Shown in pieces: positions 15,515-23,977 of a stretch of 40,519 bases of DNA. The position numbers were made by a program, and so were the translations under genes. The notes under the pieces are model-generated. The model did not search any database, was not told the origin of the DNA, and was given only the letters and a program-made list of their open reading frames with translations. Source of the stretch: CAAGNP01 sp964611185 (GTDB taxonomy: Bacteria; Bacteroidota; Bacteroidia; Bacteroidales; UBA932); the NCBI GenBank assembly GCA_964611185.1, contig CAZSXE010000020.1:1-40519 (forward strand). The letters run 5' to 3'. Numbering within the stretch: position 1 is the first letter of the stretch; every line of letters starts with the position of its first letter.

Positions 15515-15916
15515 ATGGACAAAATTAAATCACTTGCCGATCTTCGTAAAATGAAGGAGACACTCGAGAAGAAGATGGATATCAGGGAAAAAAGCAATAA
15601 CCCTGATAATCTTATTCAGATTCGGGTAGCTATGGCGACTTGCGGTATTGCTGCCGGTGCACGACCTGTTATGAATGCACTTATCGACAGAATCGAAAAG
15701 GATGGTATTCCCGCTATAGTAACTCAAGGCGGATGTATGGGATACTGCTATGCAGAGCCCACCATCGAAATTAAAAAACCCGGGAAAGACCCGGTGGTTT
15801 TCGGCTATGTCGATTCGGCTAAAGCTATGGATATTGTAGATAAATACATTCTCCATGATGAGCTGGTTGATGGCATAATCCCCGTTAATTATCAGACTAT
15901 CAAAGAGAAAAATTAG
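15515..15916 (+). CDS. Thioredoxin-like [2Fe-2S] ferredoxin domain protein
   Basis: This 133-residue protein has a helical start (about 1-35) and a thioredoxin-like [2Fe-2S] fold. The conserved elements are MATCGIAAGARPVMNAL (about 44-60) and QGGCMGYCYAEPTIEI (about 75-90). Only three cysteines lie in the cluster motifs (C in ATCGIAAGA and the CMGYC pair), which is usual, as I recall, for this small family next to [FeFe]-hydrogenase genes. It is probably an electron carrier or small subunit of the hydrogenase, comparable to HydD of acetogens (assignment by position and family, not proven). It is the first gene of the core operon, 6 nt before hydB. Confidence 0.85.
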   Translation: MDKIKSLADLRKMKETLEKKMDIREKSNNPDNLIQIRVAMATCGIAAGARPVMNALIDRIEKDGIPAIVTQGGCMGYCYAEPTIEIKKPGKDPVVFGYVDSAKAMDIVDKYILHDELVDGIIPVNYQTIKEKN

Positions 15917-15922
15917 TCAATT

Positions 15923-17713
15923 ATGGCAAATTACAAAATGCATTTGTTGTGCTGCGGCGGCACTGGTTGCAGGGCCTCCGAAAGTGCTCAGATTGTAAAA
16001 AATCTGAAAGAAGAGATTAAAAAAGTCGGGATGGAAGATGATGTACAGGTAGTAGTGACCGGTTGTTTCGGTTTCTGCGAAAAAGGTCCTGTCGTTAAGG
16101 TAATTCCCGATAATACTTTTTACACAAGCGTTAAACCATCCGATGCTGAGGAGATTGTAAGAGAGCACATCGTTAAGGGGCGTAAGGTTAAAAGACTTCT
16201 TTATGAAGATCCCAAAACTCAGACACACATCAGCGACTCCAAGCACATGGGCTTCTATCAGAAGCAGCTTCGTATCGCATTGAGAAACTGTGGTTTTATT
16301 AACCCCGAAAATATTGATGAATATATTGCTCGTGATGGTTATGAGGCGTTGGCTAAAGTGTTCGAGATGACCCCTGCCGAGGCTATTGACATAGTAAAGA
16401 AATCGGGACTTAGAGGGAGAGGCGGCGCCGGTTTCCCTACCGGTTTGAAATGGGAAATCGCTTCCAAGAATAAAGCTGATCAAAAATATGTCGTTTGTAA
16501 TGCTGACGAGGGTGACCCGGGTGCATTTATGGATCGTTCTATCCTAGAAAGTGACCCTAATTCCATCGTAGAGGCTATGACTATATGCGGATACTGCATC
16601 GGAGCTTCCAAAGGTCTTGTCTATATTCGTGCTGAGTATCCATTGGCAGTGAAACGCCTTCAGATAGCTATTGGGCAAGCCCGAGAATATGGTCTTCTTG
16701 GGGAAAATATATTGGGTTCAGGATTCACTTTCGATATTGAACTTCGCTACGGAGCAGGAGCATTTGTCTGCGGAGAAGAGACTGCCTTGATTCATTCTAT
16801 GGAAGGGAAAAGGGGAGAGCCTACTGTTAAACCACCGTTCCCTGCTGAAGCGGGATATTTGGGAAAACCTTCCAATGTTAACAATGTGGAGACTTTTGCC
16901 AATATTCCTGTTATATTCCTAAAAGGAGCTGAATGGTTCTCTTCCATCGGTACTGAAAAATCCAAAGGGACAAAAGTATTTGCCCTTGCAGGTAAAATTA
17001 ACAATGTCGGACTTATAGAGGTTCCTATGGGGACTACTCTTCGCGAAGTCATTTATGAAATCGGAGGCGGCATTAAAAATGGTAAAGAATTTAAAGCTGT
17101 TCAGACAGGTGGCCCTTCAGGAGGATGTCTTACCAAGAAACATCTTGATACCCCTATTGACTATGACAATCTTGTTGCCTCGGGCTCTATGATGGGATCG
17201 GGTGGTATGATTGTTATGGATGAGGATGACTGTATGGTTTCTGTAGCTAAATTCTATTTGGGCTTTACTGTGGAGGAATCTTGCGGTAAATGCGCCCCTT
17301 GCCGTATCGGTAACAAGCGTCTATACGAGACATTGAACAAAATCACACAGGGTCAAGGTACTATGGAAGACCTTGATTATCTGAAGAATCTGAGTAAGGT
17401 TATTAAAGACTCTGCCCTTTGCGGACTCGGACAGACTTCTCCGAACCCTGTACTTTCTACCATTGATAATTTCTGGGATGAGTATGTAGCTCATGTCGTG
17501 GATAAAAAATGTCCTGCTCACAGATGTAAGGCTATGAAAGTTTATTCTATCGATCCTGAAAGGTGTAAAGGTTGTACGGCTTGTGCCAAGGCCTGCCCTG
17601 TAGGTGCGATTAAAGGTGAGCTCAAGCAGCCTCATGTCATCGATGCCACTAAGTGTATCCGTTGCGGAGCTTGTTTCGATAAATGTAAATTTAATGCAGT
17701 AACTGTTCAATAA
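15923..17713 (+). CDS. hydB: [FeFe]-hydrogenase subunit HydB (NuoF-like, NAD(H)- and FMN-binding)
   Basis: This 596-residue protein has the HydB architecture. The N-terminal thioredoxin-like [2Fe-2S] domain has Cys11/16 and Cys48/52. The NuoF core has the NADH/FMN motif GLRGRGGAGFPTGLKW (about 162-177) and CNADEGDPGAFMDR. An SLBB-like segment follows, then the NuoF [4Fe-4S] site SCGKCAPCRIG (Cys454/457/460, plus Cys500), and a C-terminal 2x[4Fe-4S] ferredoxin (CKGCTACAKACP and CIRCGACFDKC). It should exchange electrons with NAD(H) in the cytoplasm and is central to bifurcation in HydABC enzymes. It is followed by hydA after 8 nt. It differs from respiratory NuoF by the extra ferredoxin domain. 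Confidence 0.95.
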   Translation: MANYKMHLLCCGGTGCRASESAQIVKNLKEEIKKVGMEDDVQVVVTGCFGFCEKGPVVKVIPDNTFYTSVKPSDAEEIVREHIVKGRKVKRLLYEDPKTQTHISDSKHMGFYQKQLRIALRNCGFINPENIDEYIARDGYEALAKVFEMTPAEAIDIVKKSGLRGRGGAGFPTGLKWEIASKNKADQKYVVCNADEGDPGAFMDRSILESDPNSIVEAMTICGYCIGASKGLVYIRAEYPLAVKRLQIAIGQAREYGLLGENILGSGFTFDIELRYGAGAFVCGEETALIHSMEGKRGEPTVKPPFPAEAGYLGKPSNVNNVETFANIPVIFLKGAEWFSSIGTEKSKGTKVFALAGKINNVGLIEVPMGTTLREVIYEIGGGIKNGKEFKAVQTGGPSGGCLTKKHLDTPIDYDNLVASGSMMGSGGMIVMDEDDCMVSVAKFYLGFTVEESCGKCAPCRIGNKRLYETLNKITQGQGTMEDLDYLKNLSKVIKDSALCGLGQTSPNPVLSTIDNFWDEYVAHVVDKKCPAHRCKAMKVYSIDPERCKGCTACAKACPVGAIKGELKQPHVIDATKCIRCGACFDKCKFNAVTVQ

Positions 17714-17721
17714 TCTGAATT

Positions 17722-19485
17722 ATGGATAATACAATAAAGCTAATAATAGATAATAAAGAGATCGAGGTTCAGAAAGGGACTACTGTCTTGGATGCAGCTA
17801 AGTGTATGGGAATTGATATTCCTGCCCTCTGCTATATGAATCTTGAAAGTTTGGGAGTAAAAAACTGCCCAAGCGGTTGTAGAATATGTGTTGTGGAGAT
17901 AGAGGGTCGTCGTAATCTCGCCCCTTCTTGCTCTACGCAGTGTATGCCCGGTATGGTGGTTCATACACATTCTCAGAGAGTTCTTAATGCGAGAAAGACT
18001 GTTCTTGAGCTGATCTTGTCTGATCACCCTAAAGATTGTCTGATCTGTGCCAAAAACGGAAGATGTGATTTACAGAGTATGGCTCAGCGTCTCGGTATTC
18101 GTGATATTCATTCTGTAGAAAATGCTGAGATGTCCACATATAAAGTGGATCTTTCTCCGGTACTGAAGAGGGATATGAATAAATGTATTATGTGCCGTCG
18201 TTGTGAGACAGTATGTAATGAAGTACAGAGCGTAGGTGCTCTCAGTGCCATTAACAGAGGTTTTATGGCTGTAGTAGCTCCTGCATTTGAGCATAGTCTT
18301 ATCGATACCAATTGCGTATTTTGCGGACAGTGCGTGGCCGTATGTCCTACCGGTGCCCTTACCGAAATAGATCATACTTCCAAGATTGTTCAAGCTCTTG
18401 CCGATCCTACCAAGACTGTCGTAGTTCAGACTGCACCCGCTGTCAGAGCTGCTCTCGGTGAGGAATTCGGGCTTGAACCTGGTACTTTGGTGACTGGAAA
18501 GCTCGCAGCTTCTCTTCGTCGTTTAGGATTTGACAAAGTATTTGATACTGACTTTGCTGCCGACCTTACCATTATGGAGGAGGGAACAGAGCTTCTTGAT
18601 CGTATCGGCAAGTTCCTCGGCGGAGACAAAACCGTCAAATTGCCTATTTTGACATCTTGCTGCCCTGCATGGGTTAATTTCTTTGAGCACAATTATCCCG
18701 ATATGCTTGATGTTCCTTCGTCAGCAAAATCTCCCCAGCAGATGTTCGGGGCTATCGCCAAGACATATTTTGCCGATAAAATCGGTGTGAAACGCGAAAA
18801 CTTGGTAGTTGTTTCGGTTATGCCTTGTCTTGCTAAGAAGTATGAATGTCAGAGAGATGAATTCAAGACCAACGGTAATCCCGATGTTGATTATTCAATC
18901 TCTACCAGAGAGCTTGCTTCTCTCATAAAGATGGCGAATATCGATTTCAACTCTCTTCCTGATGAGGATTACGATAATCCGCTCGGAGAATCTACCGGTG
19001 CTGCCGTTATTTTCGGTACCACAGGTGGTGTAATTGAGGCAGCTGTGAGAACCGCTTATGAATTATTTACAGGGAAGAAACTTGAAAAAATTGATTTCAC
19101 TGAGTTAAGGGGTCTCGATGGCATTCGTCAGGCATCTATTGATTTCAATGGCACGATGATTAATATAGGTATTGCCCATAAATTGAGCAATGCTCGTAAA
19201 CTTCTTGACGGTATCCGTTCCGGTATGTATCATTTCCACGCTATCGAAATAATGGCTTGCCCGGGAGGTTGTGTTGGTGGAGCAGGTCAGCCATTACATC
19301 ATGGTGACTCTAAAGTTATCGAAGCACGCCAAAAAGCTATTTATCGTGAAGATGCATCCAAAACTATCCGTAAATCTCACGAAAATCCTTATATCATCAA
19401 GCTTTATGAAGAATTTCTCGGTCGTCCTATGAGTGAAAAAGCTCATCATCTTCTTCATACTCATTACTTTGATAAACACGAATAA
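17722..19485 (+). CDS. hydA: [FeFe]-hydrogenase catalytic subunit HydA
   Basis: This 587-residue catalytic subunit reduces protons to H2 or oxidises H2. Domains in order: N-terminal [2Fe-2S] (Cys37, Cys53, Cys56, Cys70), a His-Cys3 [4Fe-4S] site (His102, Cys106, Cys109, Cys115), two [4Fe-4S] ferredoxin sites (Cys155-165 and Cys198-208), then the H domain. The H-cluster loops are canonical: TSCCPAW (311-317), MPCLAKKYE (367-375) and EIMACPGGCVGGAGQP (509-524). A short small-subunit-like tail ends the protein. Unlike the hydrogenase-like protein upstream, the proton-relay Cys313 is present, so it should be fully active. The maturases HydE, HydF and HydG are not in this window and must be encoded elsewhere. 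Confidence 0.97.
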   Translation: MDNTIKLIIDNKEIEVQKGTTVLDAAKCMGIDIPALCYMNLESLGVKNCPSGCRICVVEIEGRRNLAPSCSTQCMPGMVVHTHSQRVLNARKTVLELILSDHPKDCLICAKNGRCDLQSMAQRLGIRDIHSVENAEMSTYKVDLSPVLKRDMNKCIMCRRCETVCNEVQSVGALSAINRGFMAVVAPAFEHSLIDTNCVFCGQCVAVCPTGALTEIDHTSKIVQALADPTKTVVVQTAPAVRAALGEEFGLEPGTLVTGKLAASLRRLGFDKVFDTDFAADLTIMEEGTELLDRIGKFLGGDKTVKLPILTSCCPAWVNFFEHNYPDMLDVPSSAKSPQQMFGAIAKTYFADKIGVKRENLVVVSVMPCLAKKYECQRDEFKTNGNPDVDYSISTRELASLIKMANIDFNSLPDEDYDNPLGESTGAAVIFGTTGGVIEAAVRTAYELFTGKKLEKIDFTELRGLDGIRQASIDFNGTMINIGIAHKLSNARKLLDGIRSGMYHFHAIEIMACPGGCVGGAGQPLHHGDSKVIEARQKAIYREDASKTIRKSHENPYIIKLYEEFLGRPMSEKAHHLLHTHYFDKHE

Positions 19486-19500
19486 TAAAGAGACAATAAT

Positions 19501-19977
19501 ATGAGTAAAATAGAATTACAAAAATGTCATAAAGACAAGATAGCAGCTATATGTCAGGAATTTGGAAACAAATCCGGTGAACTTATTAATGTGCTGCATA
19601 GATGTCAGGGCGAATTTGGATACCTTCCTGAAGAAGTACAGTGTGAAATTGCACATAATTTGAATATGCCTATATCCAAAGTTTACGGTGTAGTTACTTT
19701 CTATTCGTTCTTCACGATGACTCCCAAGGGAAAGCACGCTATTTCGGTATGTCTCGGAACTGCATGTTATGTTCGCGGATCTGAAGCTATCCTCGATGAA
19801 CTGAAGAAAGAGTTGAAACTCGAAGTCGGAGGAGTTACCGAAGACGGAAAATTCTCTCTCGATTGCCTTCGTTGCGTAGGTGCCTGCGGACTCGCTCCTG
19901 TTATGCTTATCGATGAAAAAGTGTATGGCCGCCTCGAGCCCAATATGGTAAAAGGAATTTTGGCGCAATACGAATAA
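19501..19977 (+). CDS. hydC: [FeFe]-hydrogenase subunit HydC (NuoE-like [2Fe-2S])
   Basis: This 158-residue NuoE-like protein has a helical N-terminus and a thioredoxin-like [2Fe-2S] domain. Its ligands are Cys84 and Cys89 in SVCLGTACY, and Cys125 and Cys129 in RCVGACG. The segment KVYGVVTFYSFF before the cluster is a family hallmark. It should pass electrons between HydB and HydA. It is the last gene of the operon, 15 nt after hydA, and is followed by a strong terminator. The gene order B-A-C differs from the C-B-A order of Thermotoga maritima. Confidence 0.94.
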   Translation: MSKIELQKCHKDKIAAICQEFGNKSGELINVLHRCQGEFGYLPEEVQCEIAHNLNMPISKVYGVVTFYSFFTMTPKGKHAISVCLGTACYVRGSEAILDELKKELKLEVGGVTEDGKFSLDCLRCVGACGLAPVMLIDEKVYGRLEPNMVKGILAQYE

Positions 19978-19996
19978 TCCGGTAATATAAAAATCA

Positions 19997-20032
19997 AAAG
20001 AGGCTGACTTTTATGGGTCGGCCTCTTTTTTT
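19997..20032 (+). terminator. Intrinsic terminator after hydC
   Basis: A 10-bp stem (19999-20008 with 20017-20026, one G-U pair) around an 8-nt loop is followed by seven T. The complementary strand also ends in T-rich sequence, so it may terminate the convergent prfA as well. Confidence 0.9.
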
Positions 20033-20073
20033 GTTGTAAATCAGATAATTAGCCTTATGGCTGTGCCATTATA

Positions 20074-21156
20074 TTACTCTTCGCTCTTGAGTCTTTCAGC
20101 ATTTTCTGCTATTTGGAGCTGGTCGATGACTTCTTGAATATCTCCGTCCATGAATACGGGGAGATTGTACATCGTATAGTTAATACGGTGGTCAGTAACC
20201 CTCGACTGAGGATAGTTGTATGTGCGGATTTTAGCTGAGCGATCACCTGTGGAGACCATTGTCTTGCGCTTTTTGGATATTTCGTTGAGATACTTCTCAT
20301 ACTCCATATTGTAGAGTCTGGTTCTAAGCTCTCCGAGTGCCTTATCGTAATTTTTGAGCTGTGATTTCTCATCCTGGCATTGAACTACTATCCCTGTGGG
20401 AATATGGGTAAGGCGAATAGCGGAATATGTAGTATTGACAGATTGTCCCCCGGGACCGGAAGAACAGAATGTGTCTTTTCGTATGTCGTTCATATTCAGC
20501 TCAATATCAAATTCGTCAGCCTCCGGCAATACGACCACTGATGATGCAGAGGTGTGAACTCTTCCCTGAGTTTCAGTCTGAGGCACTCTCTGAACGCGAT
20601 GAACACCGCTCTCGTATTTCAAAATTCCATAGACACCCTGACCTGACACCTTGCAGATAAGCTCTTTGAATCCACCGGAAGACCCCTCCGACTGACTTGT
20701 AATCTCAAGTTTCCATCCTTTTCTCTCGACGAATTTTGCATACATTCTGAAAAGATCGCCGGCGAAAATGGCTGCTTCATCTCCTCCAGCCCCTCCTCTG
20801 ATCTCTACGATGGCATTTTTATCGTCCTGAGGATCCTTGGGGATAAGCAGAAGTTTAATTTTTTCCTCCATTTCAGGGAGTTTGTCTTCAATTTCCGACA
20901 ACTCCTCTTTGGCCATATCTCTGAGGTCCTCATCTTTTTCATTTTGAAGAATATCTTTTGCCTCTTCGAGGTTTGATACCATTTTACAGTATTTATCACC
21001 CTCCTCTATGATAGGATTCAGTTCTTTGTATTCCTTATTAAGCTGTACATATTTTTTCATATCCGACATAAGATTTGGGTCGGATATCTGCTCAGACAAG
21101 CTATTGTACTTCTTGTGCAGGCTCTTTATTTTCTCTACTAAGGTATTATCACTCAT
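20074..21156 (-). CDS. prfA: Peptide chain release factor 1
   Basis: This 360-residue class I release factor recognises UAA and UAG and triggers peptide release. The catalytic GGQ is at 236-238 (SSGPGGQSVNTT), and the codon-recognition tripeptide reads Pro192-Gln-Thr194 (VPQTETQGR), which is the RF1 PxT type and not the RF2 SPF type. No programmed frameshift is present, as expected for RF1. Length is normal. It has its own -7 box in the 59-nt spacer after uvrA, so it need not depend on the upstream operon. Confidence 0.97.
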   Translation of the reverse strand: MSDNTLVEKIKSLHKKYNSLSEQISDPNLMSDMKKYVQLNKEYKELNPIIEEGDKYCKMVSNLEEAKDILQNEKDEDLRDMAKEELSEIEDKLPEMEEKIKLLLIPKDPQDDKNAIVEIRGGAGGDEAAIFAGDLFRMYAKFVERKGWKLEITSQSEGSSGGFKELICKVSGQGVYGILKYESGVHRVQRVPQTETQGRVHTSASSVVVLPEADEFDIELNMNDIRKDTFCSSGPGGQSVNTTYSAIRLTHIPTGIVVQCQDEKSQLKNYDKALGELRTRLYNMEYEKYLNEISKKRKTMVSTGDRSAKIRTYNYPQSRVTDHRINYTMYNLPVFMDGDIQEVIDQLQIAENAERLKSEE

Positions 21157-21192
21157 ATAGTCAGTATTAACTTATCGTTATAAAATAACCTG

Positions 21193-21200
21193 CAAATATA
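21193..21200 (-). promoter_or_regulatory. -7 box of prfA
   Basis: TATATTTG on the minus strand fits TAnnTTTG, 36 nt upstream of the prfA start, between the uvrA stop and prfA. Confidence 0.5.
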
Positions 21201-21215
21201 TAAAAAATCTTAAAA

Positions 21216-23969
21216 CTACCCTCTAATCAGATATCCTCCTTCATTTCCCCCCTCAGGACCGAGTTCGATAATGTGATCTGCTGCCGCAATAATATAAGGA
21301 TTGTGCTCTACTACGATGATAGTGTGCCCGCGATTCAGGAGTGCACGGAAGGAGTTGAGAAGTTTTTGAATATCGTCAAAATGAAGACCGGTAGTGGGTT
21401 CATCGAAAATAAACAGAATAGAATGATTGTTCTTATTATCATTTTCGTAGTCTTTGCTCAGAAAAGAGGCGAGTTTTACTCTTTGACTCTCCCCACCGCT
21501 GAGAGTGCTGCTGTTTTGACCAAGTTGAATATAATTTAATCCCACTGATTTAAGGGGCTGAAGTTTGTGAGCAATCTTAAGGGCTTGTGTCTCTTTCTTG
21601 TCCGATGAGAAGAAAGTGATGGCTTCATCCACTGTCATATTCAATACATCATTGATATTCTTCCCCTTATATTTAACTTCAAGAATATCGGGTAGGAATC
21701 TTTTCCCCTCGCACGCCTCACATACAGTGGTGATATCGGCCATAAACTGCATAGGAATTTTGATAACCCCTTCTCCCTGACATTCGGGGCATCTTCCTCC
21801 ATCTATATTGAAAGAAAAATGAGAGTGTCCGTATCCGTTCATCTTGGCGTAGGGCTGATCAGAAAAAAGATTGCGAATGTCATCATATACTTTAAGATAG
21901 GTGACAGGGTTGGAACGAGAGCTTTTCCCTATGGGATTCTGATCGACATACTCTATCGAGAATATCTTGTTTAAATCGCCGCTCAACTCTCTAAAAGCAC
22001 CCGGCCTGGGGCCTAATTGATCTATGTGCCTCTTTAGGGCAGGGTAGAGTATATCCCCTACAAGGGTAGATTTTCCTGATCCGCTGACACCGGTTACAGC
22101 CGTCATTACCCTCAGAGGAAATCTGACATCAATATTTTTAAGATTATTTTCGCACGCCCCTTTAATTTCGATGTAGCAGTTTGATTTTCTTTTCTCCGGA
22201 GGGATGTTGATTCTTTTGGTTCCGGTAAGATAATCTATAGTGAGAGAGTGTCCCCCTTTGGATAGCGATTTGTCTGAAAGAGAGGGTGGCGGGCCCTGAT
22301 ATACTATCTCTCCTCCATTAATTCCGGCCGCAGGGCCAATATCAATGAGGGTGTCGGCAGCTCTTATGATATCTTCATCGTGTTCTACCACTATTACGGT
22401 GTTTCCGAGGTCGCGAAGCTCTTTTATTACCGAAATGAGCCTGTGGGTATCCCTCGGATGAAGTCCTATGCTCGGTTCGTCGAGTATATACATAGAGCCG
22501 GTGAGCACATTGCCGAGAGAGCTTACTAAGTTAACTCTCTGACTTTCACCGCCGCTGAGGGTGTTGCATCTGCGGCTGAGGGTGAGATAGGGAAGGCCTA
22601 CATTGATAAGATATGATATCCTCTGATTAATTTCAATCAATATTCTTGAAGTTATTTTTTTTTCATAGTCTGATAATTGCAGGTTCAGGAAATAATTTTG
22701 AAGAGTGCCTATACTCATATTCAGCACCTGAGCGATATTTTTTCCTCCTACTTGTACATACAAAGCTTCTTTTCTGAGTCTGTCTCCGTGACACTCCTTG
22801 CAAGTAGTTTTCCCGGAGTATCGGCTGATCATATATTTGTTCTGTATCTTGTATCTTTTAGACTCAAGATCTTTGAAAAAACCGTTGATTCCGACAAAAT
22901 ATTCATTTCCATCCCAAATAATTCTTTTCTGCTCCGGAGAGAGATTGTGGTATGGGGTATGAATGGGAATACCTGATTTGGAGGCATTTAATATCAGCTC
23001 ATTTTTAAAATAGCTCATAGTCGAACCTCTCCAGCACGCGATGGCATCTTGATATACAGATAATGCCTGATTAGGGATTACAAGGGTCTCGTCAATCCCT
23101 ATCAACTCCCCATATCCTCCACATACGGGGCACGCACCGAGAGGGTTGTTAAAATTGAAGAGCCACTCCTCCGGCTTTTCGAAAGTCATGCCGTCGGCTT
23201 CAAATAAGTTTGAAAAATATCGAATCTTCCCTTTTTGATCGGTATCGGTTAAATAAATGGCTATCTTACCTTTACCTTTTTCAAAAGCACTTCTTATCGA
23301 ATCGGAAACGCGGGTAACATTATCTTCATCCTCCGACAGAGATACTCTGTCCACAAGAAGCATTATTTTACTATTGCCGTAGGCGGCAACATCTTTAAGA
23401 AGATCGTCTATTTTTAATATTTTATCTTCTTCAACTAAATACACCCTCGAAAATCCCTCTTCTTTAAGGTTCAGAAGCACTTCTACCCTGTATTTTGCCT
23501 CTTCCCATTTAATATCGGAAAGAATATATGCGTTGCCATGGTGCGGCTTCAGATATTTTAAAACTGTGTCAAGCGTATCGCAATGTACCTCTTCTCCACT
23601 TACAGGCGAGTATGTGTGTCCTGCTTTTGCAAATAGAAGCCTTATATAATCGTATATTTCGGTGGTGGTACCCACTGTCGATCGGGGATTTCGCGTATTT
23701 ACTTTCTGCTCTATGGCAATGGCGGGGGGAATACCTGATATCTCTTCCACAGAGGGCTTTGACATCCTACCCAGAAATTGCCTCGCAAATGATGAAATGC
23801 TCTCTGCAAATCTTCTCTGCCCCTCTGCAAAGAGGGTATCGAATGCAAGGGAAGATTTTCCTGAGCCGGAAACTCCGGTAATAACGGTAAACTTATCTCT
23901 CGGAATATCAAGATTTATGTTTTTAAGGTTATTAACGCTTGCCCCTTTTATGTGAATATTCTGTGTCAT
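21216..23969 (-). CDS. uvrA: UvrABC system protein A
   Basis: This 917-residue DNA-damage sensor of nucleotide excision repair has two ABC ATPase modules. The first has Walker A GVSGSGKSSLAFDT (about 33-46) and signature LSGGESQR. The second has GVSGSGKSTLVGD and signature LSGGESQR. Zinc-binding modules are visible: CPVCGG and CKECHG in the first half, CPECQG and CEACEG in the second. The order and spacing are those of UvrA. Bacteroidota often carry two UvrA paralogues, so this could be the secondary one; its location with uvrB suggests a working pair. It lies 8 nt downstream of the relA-like gene. Confidence 0.95.
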   Translation of the reverse strand: MTQNIHIKGASVNNLKNINLDIPRDKFTVITGVSGSGKSSLAFDTLFAEGQRRFAESISSFARQFLGRMSKPSVEEISGIPPAIAIEQKVNTRNPRSTVGTTTEIYDYIRLLFAKAGHTYSPVSGEEVHCDTLDTVLKYLKPHHGNAYILSDIKWEEAKYRVEVLLNLKEEGFSRVYLVEEDKILKIDDLLKDVAAYGNSKIMLLVDRVSLSEDEDNVTRVSDSIRSAFEKGKGKIAIYLTDTDQKGKIRYFSNLFEADGMTFEKPEEWLFNFNNPLGACPVCGGYGELIGIDETLVIPNQALSVYQDAIACWRGSTMSYFKNELILNASKSGIPIHTPYHNLSPEQKRIIWDGNEYFVGINGFFKDLESKRYKIQNKYMISRYSGKTTCKECHGDRLRKEALYVQVGGKNIAQVLNMSIGTLQNYFLNLQLSDYEKKITSRILIEINQRISYLINVGLPYLTLSRRCNTLSGGESQRVNLVSSLGNVLTGSMYILDEPSIGLHPRDTHRLISVIKELRDLGNTVIVVEHDEDIIRAADTLIDIGPAAGINGGEIVYQGPPPSLSDKSLSKGGHSLTIDYLTGTKRINIPPEKRKSNCYIEIKGACENNLKNIDVRFPLRVMTAVTGVSGSGKSTLVGDILYPALKRHIDQLGPRPGAFRELSGDLNKIFSIEYVDQNPIGKSSRSNPVTYLKVYDDIRNLFSDQPYAKMNGYGHSHFSFNIDGGRCPECQGEGVIKIPMQFMADITTVCEACEGKRFLPDILEVKYKGKNINDVLNMTVDEAITFFSSDKKETQALKIAHKLQPLKSVGLNYIQLGQNSSTLSGGESQRVKLASFLSKDYENDNKNNHSILFIFDEPTTGLHFDDIQKLLNSFRALLNRGHTIIVVEHNPYIIAAADHIIELGPEGGNEGGYLIRG

Positions 23970-23977
23970 ATAGATAT

